A stretch of 9,124 bases of DNA. It comes from an uncultured Lachnospiraceae bacterium. Its GTDB lineage: Bacteria; Bacillota_A; Clostridia; Lachnospirales; Lachnospiraceae. Both the position numbers and the translations under genes were made by a program. Below, one piece after another: positions 6,331 to 9,124 of the stretch. Under the pieces are notes generated by a model. That model was not told the DNA's origin and searched no databases. It saw nothing but the letters and a program-made list of their open reading frames with translations. How positions within the stretch are numbered: position 1 is the first letter of the stretch; each line of letters starts with the position of its first letter. The DNA is taken from positions 1-9,124 of the forward strand of contig CAJUDN010000004.1 in assembly GCA_910585355.1 (NCBI GenBank), read 5' to 3'.

Positions 6331-6448
6331 TAACTGTAAAACTTGCGATTTTATGACATTTTTATGTCGGCGGCTGTTCAGTCTTGCGAACATTCCGGGT
6401 TAAAAACATTTAAAACTTGTTTTCATAAGTGTTTTTACCTGGAATCTT

Positions 6449-6507
6449 CATAAAGCCAATGTCGCGTACTTCTTGTCTGCGGTATATGGGCAAGAAGATG
6501 TAAGGCT
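6449..6507 (-). terminator. Terminator-like hairpin after the methyltransferase-GNAT gene
   Basis: Read on the minus strand, AGCC (6507-6504) and GGCT (6457-6454) form the outer pairing. An inner perfect 7-bp stem is CTTCTTG (6497-6491) with CAAGAAG (6475-6469). The flank is TTTATG. The fold begins 7 nt after the stop codon and parallels the hairpin after hisJ, including the GGCTTTAT ending. The T-tail is short, so termination efficiency is uncertain. Confidence 0.45.
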
Positions 6508-6517
6508 GAACGGTTAC
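6470..6517 (+). repeat. Dispersed intergenic hairpin repeat, copy B
   Basis: This copy aligns without gaps to copy A read on the minus strand, 37 of 48 identical by hand count, including GGCTGAAC followed by GTTAC with one difference. The block runs into the methyltransferase-GNAT stop codon (minus strand, 6516-6514), so the repeat end and the gene end coincide. Confidence 0.75.
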
Positions 6518-7704
6518 TTTTTACGCGCCACTCTCTCTGTCCCTGTAATGACAAAATCCCTGTTCTTATATAATTTCATGGCCCCGCGGTTCCAGTCCGC
6601 CACATGAAGCCTGATGGGGTGTATTCCTTCCTTTTGCATTCTATGAATAGCAAATTCCAAAAATTTCCTTCCCCAGCCCTGCCTTTGAAATTCTCTTGCC
6701 ACAATCAGATCGTCAATTTCATTTTCATAAACAGCCACAGAGCCCACAAGAGCGCCGTTCTCCTTCCAAATGAAAATATGATCCTTTCGCTTCAAAAGCT
6801 CTTCCCTTTCGGCGCAGCACTCCACCGGAACCAGTCCAAGCGCCGTCCGCATTCTGGAAAAACACTGATTGTAAACCCGCTTATATTCCTCATAGTCTTC
6901 GTCCGTATAATGTCTCATAAAGAAATCCGATTCCACAGGCCCTCCCTGGTATTCCATGGTATGGGCCGTGATTTCTCCGCTTTTTTTCGCGCGGACCATA
7001 AGCATCATTGGGCGGCGAAACTCATCTTTCATTTCCGGCAGGTCCGCCATTTCCTTTGGCGGTACTGCCTCTTCCACCGCCTCAATGGAAAATCCGGCCC
7101 GAAGAAGCCCAGTGAAAATCTGCGTCAGCGTATGATGCTCTTTTGTGACCGTATGTCCCAGAAAACTGGTCTTTCTCTCCCCGGGATAAAAATACCGGTC
7201 TACCGGCCAGTATTTTACAATGCCGTTTTCATCGCGTACCCATTCCTGATTCACACTCCCTGTAAACACCGGATGTTCCATATTGAAAACGAACACTCCC
7301 TGCGGTTTTAAGGTACGGTACACATTTCCAAAAACCTGCTCCAGATCTTTTATGTAATGAAGCACCAGATTAGAAATTACCAGATCATAGGCCTCTCTGG
7401 GATATTCATACTCTTCAAGGCCACATACCTCATAACGGAGCCTTTCATGCTTATTCCGCTTCCTGGCTTCTTCAATCATGGCCGCGCTCTGGTCAATTCC
7501 CAGAATTTTTTCAGCGTTTCGGGAAGCCGCATACATGCAGTGCCAGCCATATCCGCATCCCAGATCCAAAACCGCTTTCTTTTCCACATCTGGAAACAGT
7601 TCTTTTAACTGATGCCACTCTCCTGCCCCGGAAAGTCCCTCCCGGCTGCGGGACATTTTCCCATATGCCTCAAAAAATTCCCTGTTGTCATAAATATTTT
7701 CCAT
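6514..7704 (-). CDS. Class I SAM-dependent methyltransferase fused to a GNAT acetyltransferase
   Basis: This 396-residue cytoplasmic protein has two enzymatic domains in one continuous frame. Residues 1-241 look like a complete stand-alone methyltransferase: NIYDNREFFEAY at the start, AdoMet motif I VLDLGCGYG (45-53), acidic loop ILGID (67-71), YDLVISNLVLHYI (106-118), and a typical terminal RRPMMLMVRAKK (230-241). A short linker then leads to a GNAT domain (about 262-396) with the acetyl-CoA loop EFQRQGWGRKFLEFAI (338-353) and a LHVADWNRGAMKLYKNRDF stretch (366-384). Substrates are unknown; small molecules are likely. GGGAG upstream supports the ATG at 7704. The open frame to 7890 has a non-conserved extension running through an inverted repeat. 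A possible promoter lies at 7751-7778. The upstream hydrolase is 182 nt away, so an operon is possible but not obvious. Confidence 0.85.
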   Translation of the reverse strand: MENIYDNREFFEAYGKMSRSREGLSGAGEWHQLKELFPDVEKKAVLDLGCGYGWHCMYAASRNAEKILGIDQSAAMIEEARKRNKHERLRYEVCGLEEYEYPREAYDLVISNLVLHYIKDLEQVFGNVYRTLKPQGVFVFNMEHPVFTGSVNQEWVRDENGIVKYWPVDRYFYPGERKTSFLGHTVTKEHHTLTQIFTGLLRAGFSIEAVEEAVPPKEMADLPEMKDEFRRPMMLMVRAKKSGEITAHTMEYQGGPVESDFFMRHYTDEDYEEYKRVYNQCFSRMRTALGLVPVECCAEREELLKRKDHIFIWKENGALVGSVAVYENEIDDLIVAREFQRQGWGRKFLEFAIHRMQKEGIHPIRLHVADWNRGAMKLYKNRDFVITGTERVARKK

Positions 7705-7750
7705 CGACTCTCCCTCTCTGCGTCCCTTTCCGGTCTCTGTCTCACAAAAT

Positions 7751-7778
7751 ACTGTAGAATATGGCCGTCGTTTGTCAT
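7751..7778 (-). promoter_or_regulatory. Possible promoter of the methyltransferase-GNAT gene
   Basis: On the minus strand ATGACA (7778-7773) and TACAGT (7756-7751) are 16 nt apart, giving transcription near 7744 and a leader of about 40 nt. The match is moderate. The ATG of the -35 hexamer is also the start of a short open frame preceded by AAAAGGAG, so the same bases may do something else. Confidence 0.35.
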
Positions 7779-7803
7779 CTTTCTCCTTTTTATGGATAAA
7801 CTT

Positions 7804-7843
7804 CAGGGGCAGGCGTAATCCGCATGGACCGCACCTGCCCCTG
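7804..7843 (-). terminator. GC-rich inverted repeat between hydrolase and methyltransferase genes
   Basis: CAGGGGCAGG (7804-7813) and CCTGCCCCTG (7834-7843) form a perfect 10-bp stem, extendable by a wobble and a G-C pair, around a loop of about 20 nt. It lies 44 nt after the hydrolase stop on the minus strand. Its position suits a terminator, but no T-run follows (AAGTTTATCC). It may instead be an RNA-stabilising or attenuating hairpin. Confidence 0.4.
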
Positions 7844-7886
7844 TGTAAGACCTTCAGTTTCCCGACAGCCCTTTCATCGTCTGTCC

Positions 7887-8840
7887 TCACCTCATTTTTT
7901 TGGTAGAAACCATCCAGTCATAAATCCCATAACTCGGGACTCCCGTATTACTCCTCATCTGTTCGGTAGCCTTCCTGTGGTCCGTTCCTTCCAACACTTC
8001 CACCCAGGCCTGACCGCCTGCCGCCGTAATATCGTCAGCCACGGTTTTGGCCAGATTTCTGGCTGAAGCCTCGTCTTCGACAAAGAACCAGGCAGGAGTG
8101 GTTTTTACCTGTTCTCCCCAGCCCTTCTCCCATTTTGCCATGGGACTTTTCTCATGGAAAGGAACAATTCCTACATAACAGGAAAAAATCTCCGGATAAG
8201 CAGCGGCTATGCGGATACCGGAATCCGCTCCCATGCTTACTCCCATAATACTCACCCGGTCCCGGTCAATGTTGTATGTGGTAATCACCGACTCGACCAA
8301 TTCCATGACGGATTCCTGGATCCCCATCCACATTCCCTTGCTTCCGTGGTCCAGCTCCGGCGGCAGGAGGGGAGCAAGGACAAACGCGCTGCTTCCTTCC
8401 ATTCGAAACCCCCTGAGATCCTTTTCCAGATCAGCCAGATTGTCCCCCATGTTATGGCCATGGAGATATACGATCAAAGCCATATGATCCCCAGGGTTCT
8501 CAGGGGAATATAAAACATACTTAAGCTGCTCCAGCTGGCTTGTCTTCATATGGTTTCGGGTAACGCGGGATGCCGTCGTCTGCCCTGCAGCGGACTGTGA
8601 ATCCTGGACAGGCCGGGTCCGAACCACTCCATCTGCCACCCAGGCTCCCTGTTCGTTGACTGTGTAACCGTCAGGGGTAGTAGTTCCTGATAACATCGTG
8701 CCGTCATCCTGAATATAGTAGCACTCGCTGACATTGTCACCGTCAGTATCCATCCACTGCCAGCCTGCGGCATAAACCGGAGTAACCGCCATTGCCGTCA
8801 CAAGTCCCGCGGACACCAGAAAACGTTTCCATTGTCTCAT
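7887..8840 (-). CDS. Exported alpha/beta hydrolase with N-terminal cell-wall-binding-like repeat
   Basis: This 317-residue protein has a Sec signal peptide (MRQWKRF, hydrophobic core, cleavage expected after VYA at residue 24). Residues 26-75 resemble one clostridial cell-wall/choline-binding-type repeat unit: GWQWMDTDGD (26-35), ECYYIQDDGTML (39-50), TTTPDGYTVNEQGAWVADG (53-71). A low-complexity linker follows, then an esterase-like hydrolase domain (about 100-317). It has an oxyanion-type LHGHNMG (126-132), nucleophile elbow GVSMG (200-204, Ser202), a probable acid in VEDE (254-257) and catalytic His288 in GTDHRKA. The fold suggests an esterase or peptidase-like lipase/depolymerase; the substrate is unknown. 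The start at 8840 is supported by GAGGGAA about 7 nt upstream and by the signal peptide; the frame extends to 8873. A weak CATAAT -10 lies at 8885-8880. Confidence 0.83.
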   Translation of the reverse strand: MRQWKRFLVSAGLVTAMAVTPVYAAGWQWMDTDGDNVSECYYIQDDGTMLSGTTTPDGYTVNEQGAWVADGVVRTRPVQDSQSAAGQTTASRVTRNHMKTSQLEQLKYVLYSPENPGDHMALIVYLHGHNMGDNLADLEKDLRGFRMEGSSAFVLAPLLPPELDHGSKGMWMGIQESVMELVESVITTYNIDRDRVSIMGVSMGADSGIRIAAAYPEIFSCYVGIVPFHEKSPMAKWEKGWGEQVKTTPAWFFVEDEASARNLAKTVADDITAAGGQAWVEVLEGTDHRKATEQMRSNTGVPSYGIYDWMVSTKKMR

Positions 8841-8920
8841 ATCGTATTCCCTCTTTCGATGCGTTTTCCGCATCCCTAAATTATGTTTTTACGCAGACAC
8901 AAAACCCATGACCTTTTCAT

Positions 8921-8940
8921 ATCTGTGTCCTGCCACAGAT
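8921..8940. other. Perfect 7-bp inverted repeat
   Basis: ATCTGTG (8921-8927) and CACAGAT (8934-8940) flank TCCTGC. It lies between tRNA-Ser and the hydrolase gene, about 80 nt upstream of the hydrolase start. It could be an operator or the second of two tandem hairpins that end the tRNA transcript. No T-run follows. Confidence 0.4.
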
Positions 8941-8941
8941 T

Positions 8942-8958
8942 GGCGGCCTCTTGCCGCC
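8942..8958 (-). terminator. Hairpin downstream of tRNA-Ser
   Basis: GGCGGC (8942-8947) and GCCGCC (8953-8958) form a 6-bp all-GC stem with a 5-nt loop, 15 nt past the tRNA 3' end on the minus strand. The expected T-run is missing, so it may act with the adjacent hairpin at 8921-8940 or only block 3' trimming. Confidence 0.35.
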
Positions 8959-8973
8959 CACGAATCCTGTCAA

Positions 8974-9064
8974 CGGAGACGGAGGGATTCGAACCCTCGT
9001 GCCGGGGATTAGCCGACAAACGCATTTCGAGTGCGCCGCGTTACGACCGCTTCGCTACGTCTCC
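8974..9064 (-). tRNA. tRNA-Ser (anticodon CGA)
   Basis: This 91-nt class II tRNA has a perfect 7-bp acceptor stem (GGAGACG with CGTCTCC), a D stem GCG/CGC, and an anticodon arm GCGCA-CTCGAAA-TGCGT with CGA at 9029-9027, reading UCG. It also has a long variable arm and a canonical T arm GAGGG-TTCGAAT-CCCTC. The discriminator base is G, as expected for bacterial tRNA-Ser. The 3' CCA is not encoded and would be added after transcription. Serine identity is supported by both the anticodon and the long variable arm. Confidence 0.96.
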
Positions 9065-9070
9065 AAAGAC

Positions 9071-9094
9071 AGCCGCCTTTTTATCAAGGCAGCT
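9071..9094. other. Hairpin just upstream of tRNA-Ser
   Basis: AGCCGCCTT (9071-9079) pairs with AAGGCAGCT (9086-9094) with one wobble, around TTTATC. On the minus strand it sits between the -10 at 9107-9102 and the tRNA and is followed by GTCTTT. It may be the terminator of a preceding minus-strand gene outside the window, or part of the tRNA precursor leader. Confidence 0.4.
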
Positions 9095-9101
9095 ACTTTC
9101 T

Positions 9102-9107
9102 ATTATA
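9102..9107 (-). promoter_or_regulatory. -10 element for tRNA-Ser
   Basis: A perfect TATAAT on the minus strand lies about 38 nt upstream of the tRNA 5' end. A -35 with 17-nt spacing would fall just beyond the right edge of the window, so the promoter cannot be confirmed here. Confidence 0.45.
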
Positions 9108-9124
9108 CATATTTTTTCTGATTT

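Noticed and set aside
6262..6393. N-terminal extension of the amidase
   Set aside because: A near-consensus promoter (6302-6330) lies inside it, so these bases would not be transcribed from that promoter.
1547..6517. CRISPR array
   Set aside because: The three repeat copies are kilobases apart, diverged and palindromic, with no regular spacers or cas genes.
7705..7890. N-terminal extension of the methyltransferase-GNAT protein
   Set aside because: It is Lys/Arg/Cys-rich without family resemblance, contains a GC-rich hairpin, and a ribosome binding site directly precedes the ATG at 7704.
1..9124. Defence island, prophage or insertion sequence
   Set aside because: No integrase, transposase, nuclease, toxin or phage gene is visible, and all genes belong to ordinary metabolic, transport or wall families.

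Overview
The window looks like a chromosomal stretch from a Gram-positive anaerobe of the Clostridia, most likely a Lachnospiraceae-type gut bacterium. This is inferred from sigma-A-type promoters with AT-rich leaders, AGGAG-type ribosome binding sites, a lipoprotein with an LCGC lipobox, an exported protein with a clostridial cell-wall-binding-like repeat, and close neighbours of Lachnospiraceae protein families recalled from memory. I see no plasmid, phage, insertion sequence, CRISPR array or defence genes.

Layout from left to right: a GltS-type sodium/dicarboxylate symporter (+, 235-1485); an orphan TAXI-family solute-binding lipoprotein with its own promoter (+, 1699-2688); a Na/phosphate cotransporter with a PhoU-like tail (-, 2685-4355), whose stop codon overlaps the stop of the TAXI gene; a divergent intergenic region; a HisJ-type PHP histidinol phosphatase (+, 4681-5484); a membrane-anchored Zn amidase (-, 5566-6261); a methyltransferase-GNAT fusion (-, 6514-7704); an exported alpha/beta hydrolase with a cell-wall-binding-like N-terminus (-, 7887-8840); and tRNA-Ser(CGA) (-, 8974-9064). 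For most genes the longest open frame starts too far upstream. Promoter and ribosome-binding-site positions support the shorter starts given here.

Two things stand out. First, the symporter and the TAXI binding protein are adjacent and co-directional, with no TRAP membrane subunit in the window. Binding proteins of this class normally serve TRAP transporters, and one characterised TAXI protein binds glutamate. A binding-protein-assisted GltS-type system is therefore a testable idea, not an established one. Second, the same roughly 48-bp palindromic sequence occurs three times in intergenic DNA (1547-1594, 5518-5565, 6470-6517), each time 3' of a gene in the same relative orientation. Two of the copies abut or overlap a stop codon. 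This looks like a dispersed 3'-end hairpin repeat family.

The remaining genes (phosphate transport, histidine biosynthesis, cell wall hydrolysis, small-molecule modification, exported hydrolase) look like independently transcribed housekeeping or accessory genes, not one pathway.
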